A stretch of DNA of 64,000 nt, taken from contig JANAVB010003400.1 in the NCBI GenBank assembly GCA_029216955.1, positions 16,225,371-16,289,370 on the forward strand, read 5' to 3'. The first letter of the stretch is position 1. Every line of letters begins with the position of its first letter. This stretch comes from Iris pallida. Taxonomy: Eukaryota; Streptophyta; Magnoliopsida; Asparagales; Iridaceae. Both the position numbers and the translations under genes were made by a program. Shown piece after piece: positions 33,014 to 44,934 of this stretch. The notes beneath the pieces are model-generated. The model was given only the letters and a program-made list of their open reading frames with translations, made no database searches and was not told the DNA's origin.

Positions 33014-33880
33014 AGCTTCACTCAATATTTTTCGAGTTTCCTTCGAGAGACGCAGCAGCTCAAAGATTGATAACCGTGCCGAGGTATTAGCCAGCTATTT
33101 TTCTTTGTCGGCCGTCATCAGTTTGGAAGGAGTTGGTTCCACTGGTGGCGATGAAGCCGATGGAACATTGACAGCAGGAGAAGATGATGCTGGAGGAGCC
33201 TCCGAAGCTGGAGCAGGGCTCTCTTGACCTTCTGAATAGTCTCTCAGGTAAAGTCTTCTAGACCTAGAACCAGTTAAGGCTTCTTCTTCGAATACAGGTT
33301 CGAAGGACACCATATTATAACTCTTTGTCCGGATCTTGCTTTTAGAAGGCTTTCTTTGGCAAGATGAAGAGTCTATTCAGAAACCCAAACCAACACGAGA
33401 TTGGTTGTGTGAAAGGCATAGAGAAAGAGGTACAAAAGATCCTTTTCCATGATTCAGGCCGGAAGCCTTTTGTAGATCATATCCCATCTTCGTCATGAGT
33501 TTGTAGGAATGTTGACTATATAGATAGAAGGCTGGTTGGTAATTGGCCTCTAGCTTTGGCACCGTTATCTCAGAAGAAGAAGAAAAAGAAGAATCTGCCG
33601 CCGAGGTGAAGGTAGCAGTTAAAGGTGGAAGACAGTGTTCACCCAATGAAGTCATGTGACATGACTTATATTTGACTGCTTTCTTGGACTTTGTGGATGA
33701 GGAAGGTACTTCAAAGTCAGCCACCAAATCAGGATGGATCCACATAATCTCCCCCTTATCAGTAGACTGAGGAACAAGACCATCATATCGTGCAGGTGAG
33801 ATTAACAATCTCCAAAGTGGTTCTCGGGATGGAAACAATGCCATCCTGCACAAGTTAAGTAGGAAAATTGCCAAACTGTA
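33009..33880 (-). pseudogene. Tat/Ogre-like element: region between gag and protease with G-patch
   Basis: The minus-strand frame 33874-33377 reads EPLWRLLISPARYDGLVPQS, later a Ser-rich linker, then SYKLMTKMGYDLQKASGLNH followed by GKG. The last motif is a G-patch (RNA-binding glycine-rich motif) of the type found in plant Tat/Ogre pol. It continues, with a frame change, into an Ala/Ser/Pro-rich linker (33313-33095) and is cut by the chromovirus at 33008. The protease at 14273 is its continuation. Confidence 0.65.
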
Positions 33881-34067
33881 GAGAGACGATGTTAGCCGTT
33901 ACAGTCTTTTCGTCTTGTTGCAGAGTGATTGCACCAGAATTAACCGTCTCTTGAATCTTGCCTTTAAGCACGTAGCATGCTCGAGTCGGATGTCCGATAA
34001 ACCTGTGGTAAACACAATATTTAGGATGGTCAATTTTACCTACTTTCTCTGGCCGTTTTGCATCCAA
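33855..34067 (-). pseudogene. Tat/Ogre-like element: zinc-knuckle-like gag segment
   Basis: Reads HPKYCVYHRFIGHPTRACYV then GKIQETVNSGAITL. The C-x2-H-x4-H-x4-C pattern followed by 'LKxKIQxLVxxGxLTL' is characteristic of the nucleocapsid end of gag in plant Tat/Athila-type Gypsy elements. It binds the RNA genome. The frame is open from 34067 to 33855. Confidence 0.7.
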
Positions 34068-34546
34068 CAGCTAAAGTTTATTGCTCTTGATCAGGCAATC
34101 AAAGATGCTCATGACATCATCTTCATCAAAGGACTATTCTTCTTTCGGACGTGGTGATCTCTGTGGTGGTGCCATTGGAGTAGGTGTTGATTGACTTATA
34201 TTGATGGGTAGAGTTTCTTTGCCTTTGACATTAATAGCCAAAGTCACCTTACCCTTGCGGTTGTTCTGACGGTCACCGCTATTTGATGTAGTATGTTCAT
34301 CTCTGTCAAGATTAGGCATCTGAATATCTAATTGTTTGACTTATCAGCCCTTTCTTCTGCTGCTTTAGCATTCACTATGAATGAAGGCCAATCCTGTAAC
34401 TGCTTTGATCCAGTCCACATGCTGATTATAGGCAACATGTTTGATTTGCAAGTGTCTATAGTCAAAGCATCTGGAGTTTCGAGAGGCATTTTGAGTACCT
34501 CACGGCGGAATCGTTCAACGAACCGTTCGGTTGTTTCATTATGTCA

Positions 34547-34801
34547 CTATTTAATTTTGATAAGGACAGACATAGTCATGTTATTTTTTCTCTCATTAAA
34601 TCGTTCCAGGAACATTTGTTTGAATCTGAAGAAAGAGGTTATACAACTATCTGGCAAACTACGGTACCAGTCGTAAGCTGCACCTGCTAAACATCCGACG
34701 AACACCCTAGTGAGTAGAGCATCGTTTGGCTGTAGTTGATCAGTCATTACCTCAAAGTGATTGAGGTACTGACTTGGAGATGTACTGCCATCAAACAGCA
34801 T
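34547..34801 (-). pseudogene. Tat/Ogre-like element: gag capsid core
   Basis: Reads SPSQYLNHFEVMTDQLQPND, then FVGCLAGAAYDWYRSLPDSC and SFFRFKQMFLERFNERK. This is the PF03732-type retrotransposon gag domain (the 'A..WY..L....I.SF......F...F' core). A stop at the left end breaks it from the following part of gag. The neighbouring frames on either side, 35089-34844 and 34540-34330, carry shorter matching pieces. Confidence 0.8.
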
Positions 34802-34843
34802 AATAGTAGGGGGTTTATATTTGCGAGGAAATTGAACTTCCTT

Positions 34844-35584
34844 CTACTCTATAGGATAAGGCTGCTTGATCCCAGGCTTCTGTAAGCCGTCTTTCTGCTT
34901 GAAGGCTTCAAATTGAGTACGTGAAAGTTTTACGGCCTCATTAGTATCTCTCGATGATTGTGGAGTAGTGGACTGAATTGATATGTTGGGAGGAGGCACT
35001 ACATGATAAGTACCACCCCCAGCACCAGATTGACTTGGAATAGCCTGCATTGGTATTGAAGGGGTGAGGAGACTGTAACCCCAGACCAATGTTAACGGAA
35101 GCTGATGTCGTTACAGGTTCTTGGGTAGAAATCAGATTCATAATCGGTGGAACCGTATGTTGTGTCATAATCACAGCTTGCATGCCTGTCATCATCTCAA
35201 CCATGCTCTTTAAACTAGCCTCCAAAGCAGCAATTCTTTGCTCTTGATTGTTAGAACTGGAAGCATCTTGATCTTCTGTGATGACATAAGCAGTCATTTC
35301 TCTAGCTATCGAAGATAAGCTAGTAGAAAAGATAGTCTGTTCAAAACTTTCACTATCGGCATCAAAGTCATACAAGGAACTACCCCTAGGATAAGTGATG
35401 GGGAGATCCATTTGACTGAAGTCATCTTGGTTGGAATCAGAAAGATTCCTTTGACCGATTGTATCTTGATCAGAAGGAAGATTCCTTTGACCGATTGTTT
35501 CTTGGTCGAAAGAATGATTCCTTTGACCGATTGTGTCTCGATTTCTTGAACTGGTGTGTCGGTATACTCCTTCGTCGGACTCAC
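34844..35584 (-). pseudogene. Tat/Ogre-like element: N-terminal gag region with 12-residue repeats
   Basis: The frame 35584-35306 contains three copies of a 12-residue unit (KxQSVKGIFLLI-like). The frame 35411-34941 starts MDLPITYPRGSSLYDFDADS and includes a heptad-like stretch (RIAALEASLKSMVEMMTGMQ), probably a coiled coil. It leads with frame changes into the capsid core at 34801. The role is particle assembly, by position only. Confidence 0.55.
35443..35550. repeat. 36-bp tandem repeat, three copies
   Basis: AGATTCCTTTGACCGATTGT and its near copies start at 35443, 35479 and 35515, exactly 36 bp apart. Because 36 is a multiple of three the repeat keeps the minus-strand reading frame and gives a 12-residue peptide repeat. 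Confidence 0.9.
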
Positions 35585-35773
35585 GAATCCGATCTAAGTA
35601 CTGTTGGCTGGGATTGCGGGATGCATTGCATCTCGGATGCTTTCTACCCCAGTGATTTGAGACGTCATGTTGACAGAGGCATACAACAATTCATCTTTAT
35701 CTACTATCATTGGTTGAGGAACCTAAGAGTAATTCAAATGGTCGAAGACAGACCGTTTAACTGATTGACAACA

Positions 35774-37058
35774 TCAGTTGATAACTACCTCATGGTGATG
35801 ATTACAGTGGTGTTCTTGTGGCTGTATTATAGATGGATGAGATGGATTTGTGATCTTCTGCTTCTGTTCAAGAAGTTCACGGAGATCGGTTACAACAACA
35901 TGACGAAAAGAAGTCGAATGAACATATTCTTTAACGATGTTAGGAGCATGATTCCGATTCTTGAGATGTCCTGTTCCCTGAGTGTACAAGGAAGTGCTAA
36001 GTTGATCAGTATATATAAGAGGGTTCTTGACTTTAGAAGTCTGTCTCTGGCACAAGTTAGCCACTGGCGTATGATGCTTATGTCTTACTGAAGTTGATAC
36101 TGGCTGGTGCCTGTTGAGATAGGTGCACAAATCAGAAAGGTATGGCACTTGTATATCTGTCTGAAATACTAGCAGTTTGCCTTGCTTGGATCTTGAGATG
36201 CACAGGTTTAGAAGATCCTGAATTACATTCTTGGGAGTAGGCAGAATTCCTTTGTGTGCTGCGCAACATTTCTATACGCTTGGCCTGAAGCAACTGGGTG
36301 ACAGAAAGTTCAGTTTGGACAAAACTCACTTTCTTAGCAGAGATTTGATTGTTTCTATCAAGAAGAGTAAGGTTTCTTCCCAAAAGATCTCTTGTACTGA
36401 TTGGCGCAAGGGCGCAACCAGAGTTGTTTTTCGTCGAGTCAAGAATCGGAAAAGAATGAGAAAAGGCCAAAGGGCGCTTTCCTTTGTTCTGTAACAAGGT
36501 AGGAATAGATATATTCTTTGCCAAGTTCATATTTGGAGAAAGAGAGGGAGTATCTAAAGAGCGTTTTCCTTTGTTTTGTGGTTGAGATGCCACAGGCGCA
36601 GGTTGTGCAGGTTGAAGAAAGGCCAAATGGCACTGTCCTTTGTTCTGTTTAACATTCCCGCTAGATAGGTTATTCTAAAAATTCAGAACTGGAGAAGATA
36701 AGGAAGTAGCCAAAAGGTATTTTCCTTTGTTCAGAACCAAAGAGGTAGTAGGCGCAGGTTGCGCAGAGGCAATAGGCACAGGTTGCGTAAAAGCAGTGGT
36801 CGGCAGAGAGACAATAGGCGCAGGTTGCGCAGAAGCAGTGGTTGGCACTGCAGAGGACTTGGGAGTCCATACAGTGCGCACCTTGCTCTTGACAGCAATT
36901 GAGGTGCGCCTAGTACCCCCAGCACTGATCATTGCTTCGTAGGCGGTTTGCTTGACTTGAACGACCAAAGTCTTCTGCGTCTTGCCAATCGACGCGGTAT
37001 CACATTGAGTTGCCACTTTCTCGTCGGAGGAGAAAGTCGTTCCCAGCAGAGTCTTCAT
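35774..37058 (-). pseudogene. Tat/Ogre-like element: N-terminal ORF region, repeat-rich
   Basis: The rightmost recognisable ORF begins MKTLLGTTFSSDEKVATQCD at 37058 and soon becomes Ala/Pro/Thr-rich with repeated SAQPAPT/SLPTTAF units. It then goes through frame changes into repeated NKGKxxLAxSxSFP units (36740-36450), and later a segment with VVVTDLRELLEQKQK (35880-35850). I recognise no domain with known function. Position and strand make it the 5' coding part of the Tat/Ogre-like element, which often has an extra ORF before gag. Confidence 0.4.
36450..36740. repeat. Degenerate ~85-100-bp tandem repeat
   Basis: The motif AAAGGCC-AA-GG-GCTTTCCTTTGTTCTG recurs, with changes, near 36460, 36550, 36618 and 36707. 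Each is followed by a stretch with GAGAA...GGAAGTA. It encodes the NKGK-type peptide repeat of the host element. Confidence 0.7.
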
Positions 37059-38100
37059 TTTGTTTGCAAAAACAAAAGTTTTATTACAAACTAAGAAAAG
37101 AGTACAATTGATTTCTGGGGAAGTACGACTGTAGGAATCTGATCAGAAGACGATCACTTTATCCATTGGACGATGTGATATCGAAGACACAAGCCTCAGG
37201 AGAATGCAATAGCACTTTGGCAGTAGATTATGATCATTAGTGATGCTTTAGTACGTACTGATTTGAAACTCTATTTATAGAGTTATGAAATAACAGTTTT
37301 CTGAGTTGCGCGCACTTTAGGTTGTGCGACTTCTATCTAGTTGTGCGAACGGTTACTTGAACTGCAGGGGACGCATGGCATCATTTGAATGAGATGCGCA
37401 TGGTCGTGGGCAGTGTAGTAGACACGTTCTGCGATATTAGTGGCATGCGCGCCATATCATCCTGCTTCTTAACAAAAGTTGATCGGCTAGCGCCAACACT
37501 CTAGGTGGCGCAAGCGCGCAACTTGACGTTTGGCACCTTTGACTGGGTCTTCTATGCTATGATGATTGATTCTCCCGCTTCTTGATAACTTGCACAAGCT
37601 ACCTGTCAGCATTAATTGCATGCTGAAAAAATCTCCTCGAGCGCCGTATTGTGCGGGATTCGAATAGATTTTCTTCGACTGACGAGCTGTCAGTAATGAT
37701 GGCAGCTGTTACAGCTTCTCGAGGATGCTTACCATGTGGAGCTCGCACACCCTGGCTTAGGCACAACCTGAGATGGCTTAGGCGCAACCTAGTGATCTGG
37801 CGCCACTTGATGCTGGCTCTTTGTTGAGAGGGGCACCCATTGATTTTTAGGCTTCTACAGTATTTAGTCAAGTTTTCTAACTAAATCTTCTATTCTAGCT
37901 AGAGACTAACTTAAGGTCATTTAGGCTAATTCTAATCATCTAGTTGGATGGTCATGATAAGTTAGTATAGGTTCTCTAGGATCACTAACCACTATTCTAG
38001 TCAAAGGCTAACCATTAGTCATATTCAATAATAACACATATGCACTATTAATTATTTAGATAATTAATCAAAATATAAATTCTAGTTTTGAAAACTAATT
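37059..38100. other. Non-coding flank of the Tat/Ogre-like element, probably leader and LTR
   Basis: Upstream (minus strand) of the first ORF. A pyrimidine/purine-mixed region with GGCGCAACCT/GCGCAACTT words (37300-37810) gives way to AT-rich sequence with CTAGTC/GACTAG words (37870-38100). No LTR terminus or primer-binding site could be fixed. The junction to the next element's LTR lies somewhere near 38100. Confidence 0.35.
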
Positions 38101-39777
38101 TGTCACTCAAGATATAATGTGAAATCACACTAATAACAATAATTAGGAAAAAGTCAAAAATACTCCTGTTTCGGAAAAGTGGTGGTTACAACCTAGTCAG
38201 ATTCAGTACGAATCCTTGACCGTGGTGACCAGGAAACCATGTCCTAGACATGATACAAGACAGGACAGGTAGTTGTACAGGCACAATCAAGAAAATCAAC
38301 CACGGTGTTAAGACAAGAGTTACACTAGCAAGAAAGGAATAATTATCGCAACAGCAATCAAGATTATACATGTCATGTCAGGTTTACTTGTCATATCTAG
38401 AGTACTTGTCAAGAGTGCGTCTCGACGAGCCACTATAACGAATATCAAGACGGGTTCATGCTATCATGTCCAAGCCAAGTCAAGTTAAATACTAGCAAGT
38501 CATAAACATGCTCAAACTCTATCGTGCTCAATATTAACAAGTTATCATGCTGGGTTGCCGCAAGTTAGGCCAAGTACAAGATGTATGTCAGGTCAAGACA
38601 TTACACTAAGAACTATATGAACATGTATGGAGATATGGGATAAGGGGTATCATGGCAAGAATGACGCTGTACAAATGGCGCTGGGCCAAATGCTGGGTGG
38701 CGCTGGGCCAAAAGAGCTAGGTGGCGCTGGGCCAAGAGAGCAAGGTGGCCGCGGCAAGTGGCACTGGCCAAGTGGCGTGCAACCGAAGAGCGTGGCGCTA
38801 AATAGCGCGCGACACTAGGTTGAGCTTGGCCAGAAGCACGGGGTGGCAAGTGGTGCTCGGTCGAGTGGCGCCAGGGATAGCACGGTGCCAGGGGGTCAAG
38901 TGGCGCCAGGGATAGCACGACGCCAGGTGGCACGCACTCGCTAGGAAGATGTGGCACCAAGGGGCACACACTCGCTAAAATGGTGCGGCGCCATGGGCGC
39001 ACGTGCGCTAATATGACGCGACACCAAGTGGCGCACGCTCCGAGCTAGCACGGCACCAATGGGCGCACGCACTAGGATGGCACGGTGCTAAAGAGCACCG
39101 ACTGAAAGGCGCGACGCTAAAGATCACGCGAGCAACCGAAATGGCACAGCACCAAGGGGCGCACGTGCACTGCTCATCTTCTCCAACAGCACCGAAAGTG
39201 CTTAGTTGAACCCATGAACTAGAAATGGCATAACTCACTCAAAATGAGTCGGAATCAAGACTTTCAAGGGTCTAAAATGTGTAAAATCAAATTTCCCACA
39301 ACATAAAACCAATAGATCTTGAAAATAACAAAGTTAAAGAGATCAAAACCAAGAAAAACCGAGAAAACTATTAACTTAGATCTACAAGAATCCATCCACC
39401 AAAACCGAATATGCCAAGTTCTAAAGAGGCTTAAAATCATGCAAGGATGAGAATGGAACAATAAAACTTGAGATCCATCATGAAGCAAGTTGCACTTGCC
39501 TAGGGCTTCTATGTAGGTGGAGAGGAGTAAATGAAGAAGAAGAGAAATAAATGAGAAGTAATGGAGGAGAGAGAGAGAGAGAGGAGTTGACTTATATATC
39601 AACCTCTCCATCTCAACTCAACTCAAACCAAACCAAACCAAGAAAAGCCAAGCCAAGCCGAACCAAAATAAACCAAGCCAAAGCTAAGCAAGACAAGTCA
39701 AAACATGGGTCACCTGACAATGTCAGAAATTCGTATACGTATACTAGAAATACATATAATGAAAAATGGGAGTGACA
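38101..39777 (-). repeat. 3' LTR of the second minus-strand chromovirus (inner end clear, outer end uncertain)
   Basis: On the minus strand the LTR starts TGTCACTCCC at 39777, right after the PPT-like GTGGGTAGAGT, the usual order at the 3' end. Going left it holds a CT/GA tract (39560-39600), a GC-rich degenerate repeat (38660-39180) and AT-richer sequence. The outer end is not fixed. TGTCACTCAAG near 38101 and TGTCATGTCAGG near 38369 are both possible. Confidence 0.5.
38660..39180. repeat. GC-rich degenerate repeat within the LTR
   Basis: Variants of GGCGCTGGGCCAA (38676-38750), then GTGGCGCCAGGGATAGCACG and GGCACCAAGGGGCGCACGC, recur about every 35-60 bp with many changes. The block is rich in GGCGC, TGGCGC and GCGCAC words and free of stops for stretches in some frames. 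I see no protein family. Confidence 0.7.
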
Positions 39778-39937
39778 ACTCTACCCACCTTAAAAGAATT
39801 CCGTCCTCAGAATTTAATCAAGAGGCTAGAGGTGTCGAGGCAAGCTACACTAATACTAGATATCTATGACTACCAGTCAATCAAGCAATCTTTTTTGCAA
39901 GCAAGGACTTAAAAGCATAAGGCATAAGAAAGACATT
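39778..39937 (-). promoter_or_regulatory. 3' UTR and polypurine tract of the second minus-strand chromovirus
   Basis: The minus strand reads CTGAGGACGGAATTCTTTTA followed by AGGTGGGTAGAGT and then the LTR start. 'GAGGACGGAATTCTTTTAAGG' before the PPT is the standard ending of plant chromoviruses. Its pol is split off and lies at 47390-49784, because the element at 39943-47384 inserted in between. Confidence 0.75.
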
Positions 39938-39942
39938 ATACC

Positions 39943-42375
39943 TGTCACATCCCGCTCTCGTAGGAATGATCGTCTTCGCTAAGGCGTGATGCCGCGTGAG
40001 CCTAGATTGCGCTCACACAAGGCGGGTTCCATAACGGTCGATTACAGGCTAAGCGACGAGGTCGTCGCACAGAAGTTCCAAGCGGAAACATTAATACAGC
40101 AGCAAAAATTTGAAGCAAAACACGAGTCATACAAAATAATCTTTTAATGATATTGAAATAAAGATTACAATGTAGCGTAAGGCCAAGATTACAATCACTC
40201 AAGCTCACTCTTCTCATATTATAAGTCACTCTACTCTCTCTCATCTCTCAATACAATTTGAGTAGGCCAGCAAAAACTTTAGATAGGCGATGTCCATACA
40301 TTATGTCCCATATAAGTCCAGACTCCATGCGATCGCATGTCTCGAATCGTCAAGGAACTCCGTGGCTTGACGCATCTAAGTGAGCCCTACGTAACGAGCT
40401 TCTACATGTGCCTGCACATAAAAACTATATGGGTGTCAGTACTCAACTATACTGGTGGAATGAGCTTCTCGCCCACCTATACAAAACCAACACGTTTATT
40501 TACTTTGTGCAACATAATCCCTTTTCGATTGTCTTTCTACTCTTGCCTTAGGATCAGGTTTAAGACATAGACTCTCTTCCTATTTTGTGTCTCTAGACCA
40601 TCCCGTTCCTTGCAACTAGCAACTTACTGATACTTTGCCTATAGACCCTTCTCATGTCAACGAGGTCAACTTATCAAGTCGTATTTTCCTTTCGGCCCAT
40701 ACTCAGAGACGCAACTACACGATAGTACCCAATTTCTATGTGACCGTGCTATAAGTCCCTTGTGCCATCAACGTGGTCGTATCATGAGACCTATTCGTGT
40801 ACCCATATTGAGGCCGTGCCTCACAACTCCGTATGACTTAACCATATTGTCGTCTAGCGGCCCTTGTTGCTTTAATCACCAACTGACAAAATCAAGACTT
40901 GTGAACTTAGTGTCACCTAACCAACTTTGTTTTGCGACGATTCCTGACATAAACTCGTAATGACTCAAATCCAACTTGTGATACTCTATGCCAACAACTT
41001 AAGACTCGATGCCACATCTCCATGCCGAAGCATGATATCTACGTTGCAGCCAAATCTTAGGCCCCAAATATTGTCTTCTGATCGTGCACCTATTCAACTC
41101 GACTCAATCCAAAGGCACACCTGCGGATTGACGCCCGTGCCGACCCATCTATATTAAAGGTCACTAGCATCACAATCTATCCTGGACGTATAGTTTTGTT
41201 AGTCGGGATCCTTTCAATGCCAATAGCTAGCCCCGTTGCAAGTCCCCGCTTAACCTGTGCTATTATCCTTGCACGACTATACCCTATTTCCTCCTAGGCC
41301 GAGTCGGTCCCGTGGCCCCGGGTTGTCGCTCGAGGAACCATCGCCCTTGTCGATAAGTTATCCATGACCATGCAAGACTCGACTCGAACTGACGTCTCAT
41401 ACAGTCATTTTCTTCTTCCAATATTACCATCCTTTCAGGACCAAGTTTAAGACTTCTAACATTTGAGACCGCCTCGATGACCCAAGGTCGCGAGCATTCT
41501 TCCTTGTTGCCATATCATTTTACTCAACTCAGTAACGCCTATTTGATAGCCCTTTTTCCAAACTCAATTTGAATCTACCATGGTTCGTACCTTAAATACT
41601 AAGTCTGTAACATCGTGCATTAAGCCAACTTATGTTCCATGCGACACTATCGCCCAAGTCATACTTTATATCATGGGCCTTACGGTCGTGAAACCAAGTA
41701 ATTTTGACAACCACAGAAAATATGGGACAGTGCTTAAAATGACTTCGATAGCCTAGCATAACTTAGCCTAACTTAATCGCACAACAACTTGACAAACAAA
41801 GGCTGTGTCAAGTCTCGCATCACAGAAATGTGTCATGCACGCATTCGACTTTGAACAACCAAGTTATTTGGGTGCCTATACTTACGCCACAAGCCGTGCA
41901 ATGTAACTTAACCCATGGGACGAGCAAAGGCTATGCCAAGCCTTGGATGATGGGACCGTATATGCTCTATCAAGCGTTATGCGGGCTACGCCTATGACTT
42001 AGGCTAACTCTTAGCTTTGTGGCGAAGACCAACTTTTTCCTTTTTCCAAGCCGCGGGACGAAGGACCGAGTGTCAATTTTGAAAGCCAAGCCGACCGTGG
42101 GACCTTTTTCCATGTTCTAACTCAATCGACCCGACTTGGGATTATTCCCTTAGCTATGTGGATTCATCTTTTTTATTATCAAACCTACTTGTACATTTGA
42201 AAACTTTCGTTTTATTAGTAAAAAGGCCAAGCTGAGGCAAGTTCACCGAAGCCACCCACCTGAGCGAGGAGTCGCCTCGATCGAGCGGGTCTTCGAGTAG
42301 TCATTGCATGGCTAAGTCTGAATGCCGTTGGTGTTTTGATTCCTCTGATTGAACTGAGCGGGATGGGGCACTACA
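39943..42375 (-). repeat. 3' LTR of the LARD-like element
   Basis: Plus strand begins TGTCACATCCCGCTCTCGTA and ends GAGCGGGATGGGGCACTACA. It aligns by eye over its whole length with 44935-47384, with roughly one difference in eight to ten bases in the first hundred. That makes it an old insertion. The ORFs inside (for example 40337-40570) also occur in the other LTR and look accidental. Confidence 0.8.
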
Positions 42376-44934
42376 TCATACACCACTCAGAAAAAGTTTT
42401 ATCCTCGAAAGTAACTGAGTACTTACTCATCGACTTATCACTTTATTCAACATTCTACAACTCTCGTGCACATACTACTCCTATGTGTTTCTTCCATCCG
42501 AGCAACGATCGTACTACCCTCAATCTTTTCCTTGAAACCCTCGATACCCTTCCATTCATCAACACCAACATCCAAACTACATACATTTCACTTAGAACGA
42601 TCGTGCACATATTTCAGGCGTCCATAAAATACATACATTTCAACCAAGCATTGTGATAGAGAATTTTGCTATTTCCACTCGAGTCGGATCGTGCACATAT
42701 TCGGGCGTCCCTGATATATATGCATTTCAGCCGAGGCTCATGAGTGGTATTTCCATACTCTTGAATCATTCCATTCATCAACACCAACATCCAAACTAAT
42801 CAATCCTCAAGATCACTCGTACCGATGCTAACTCTCGCAATATGGACGTCTCGCCTAACCGCTAGGCCATCTCTCCAGGCTAAAGTCAATTGTCAGTATT
42901 GGAATCATATTTCCTAAATAATAATATCAACACTGACCCCATCCTAAGGTCAAACCAAAGTTGATAGTATGGGTTTTCTACCCAAGCTCGCATCACTCCG
43001 ATTTTTAAACTTTATTGCTCCTATTCGCATTCGCAACGTTTAGTCCAGGGGTCCGAGTCATTCAGCAAAGCCATCCTACTTCAAGTTCTGCTCAACCAAG
43101 TCTCTTTCATATCGTTATCCTACGTCCAAATTTATAATTCGCATAGTCTATCTCTTTGGATCCGTTCGATATAGTCTATCTATCCATTCTTTCCAAATCA
43201 AACACACTATGACACGATTTGTCGCTAGACCATAATTCTCATTCCATATTTCCTAAGTAGTTCATCATAATTCACGAATTTGATTACAAGGTCGTCTAGC
43301 TTAGCAATATGTCACACTCCAATCTCACGCAAGTCTAATTTTCTACGGTGGACATAAAATCACCATGTGCGCTCCCGCAGAATAATCATCCTCATCGGGG
43401 TGTAACTCATGCTTTGAGTCTAGACTAACTCATTCTCGATAAGCAGATTGTATCTACTGAATCCTCAACTTTACTTAATCGTCAATCGTAAGTCCAACCA
43501 ATCCTCGAATTCATATTCGCATCAAACCACAAGTCGAAGCAATCCAAATTGTCACGTTCTGATTTTTCGAGTTCAATCATTCCTGCTACATGAATCACCA
43601 TGTCAGCGCTCACGCAGAACGATCATCCCAAATCCAACATGACGCATGTGCGAGGCTGGAGTTGCGCTCGTGTAAGAAAAATTTGTCGACGTTGTGGTTA
43701 TCAATGCAACCATAAAGACACTATTATTTTTATCCAACATTCATTTCAATCAAAATTCTAATTATAGCATCCATCAAAACAATAACACTTTGCACGATCA
43801 TCATTCCTCGAATTAGAGTGCCCCCGAGTTATCGTATATCGATCTTTGATACGCCTCAATACCATCGATGACATGCATAACTTGACGATCTTCCTTTGCA
43901 ACGAATTTCGAGTTATGCAACTGATGCTATCATCCGAACTGGATATACCATATTTCCTCGATATTCAAGATCAAATTCGATCATTATCCCCCAAACTAGT
44001 TACATGTTCAATTCGTCCAAAACCAAAATCATGTATATTCATCCGACCATCTTAAGCCACCGAGCAACGTATTTCCTTAAGTGACACCGTTCTATGCTAA
44101 CTCAAATCATCGAGCAACATCTATCCCAATTTCTTATAGTTATTCTTATATTTGAATCATTCTCATGCATGCTATCATCCGATCGTGTTAACTTTTCGTA
44201 TACGATTCATGTCGATCTCCTCTATCAAGTCATTCGTTCGTTACACCTTACTTTTCCTCGATTCAGTTTCACCTACTCAATCATTTTGTATTTCATACTT
44301 GCGCAATCACAATCCCGCGTACGTCATTTCTAATTCGTTTAAATCAATTTCATGTATCAAGTCATGACTAACTTTGAAACACTCTTTCTAAGGCTTTGCG
44401 TACTCGTCGCTTGTTGATAGACTCATTGGCACCCCGCATCGTCAATCGATCTACATCCCCGAGGCTATCCCATACACCATACAGGGATGAAGTCATTCGA
44501 TAAATCCTCGAAACAAGTTTTGAATCACACCTGATTACTTCGAATCTCCGTTCGAACCATTCCTCAAAATTCAAGCACGCTCTTCTATATCACATCGACG
44601 ATAACATCGTCGGATGACATCCCTATCGTAACTACCCAACACTTTTATGAATCGAGTCTAACTCATTCTCGTCGACGTAATTTTGGTGTATATGCCCAGC
44701 CCGACTAGCCAACCGTACTTTACACAAACCATCTATTAGTTTTGTCAAAAACTATTTTCATATGATTTGCAAAATATATAAACTTATTGTATGGACATCC
44801 CGTGGGCCATTTGAGAGAGAGCTCACCATCAATATCGAATTGTTGAGATAACATCAGAGTTTGCAAAACAAAATCGAGAGTTAAAGAATTCAATCGAAAG
44901 TCCAAGAACGTAAAGCCGTGCTTTGATACCATTA
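42376..44934. other. Internal region of the LARD-like element, no coding found
   Basis: About 2.56 kb of moderately AT-rich, C-rich plus-strand sequence. Only short ORFs occur and none has gag, RT or integrase motifs on either strand. Two loosely related stretches (about 43340-43450 and 43590-43690) share CACCATGT(G/C)...GC(C)T(C)CCGCAGAA(T/C)(A/G)ATCATCC, an internal duplication. Confidence 0.7.
44916..44931 (-). promoter_or_regulatory. Primer-binding site of the LARD-like element
   Basis: The minus strand reads TGGTATCAAAGCACGG, three bases after the LTR end. It is one change from the TGGTATCAGAGC core complementary to initiator tRNA-Met. This fixes the element's orientation as minus. Confidence 0.8.

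Noticed and set aside
40337..41157. Plus-strand ORFs repeated near 45249-46193
   Set aside because: They repeat because both are the same LTR. They are interrupted differently and have no protein similarity.
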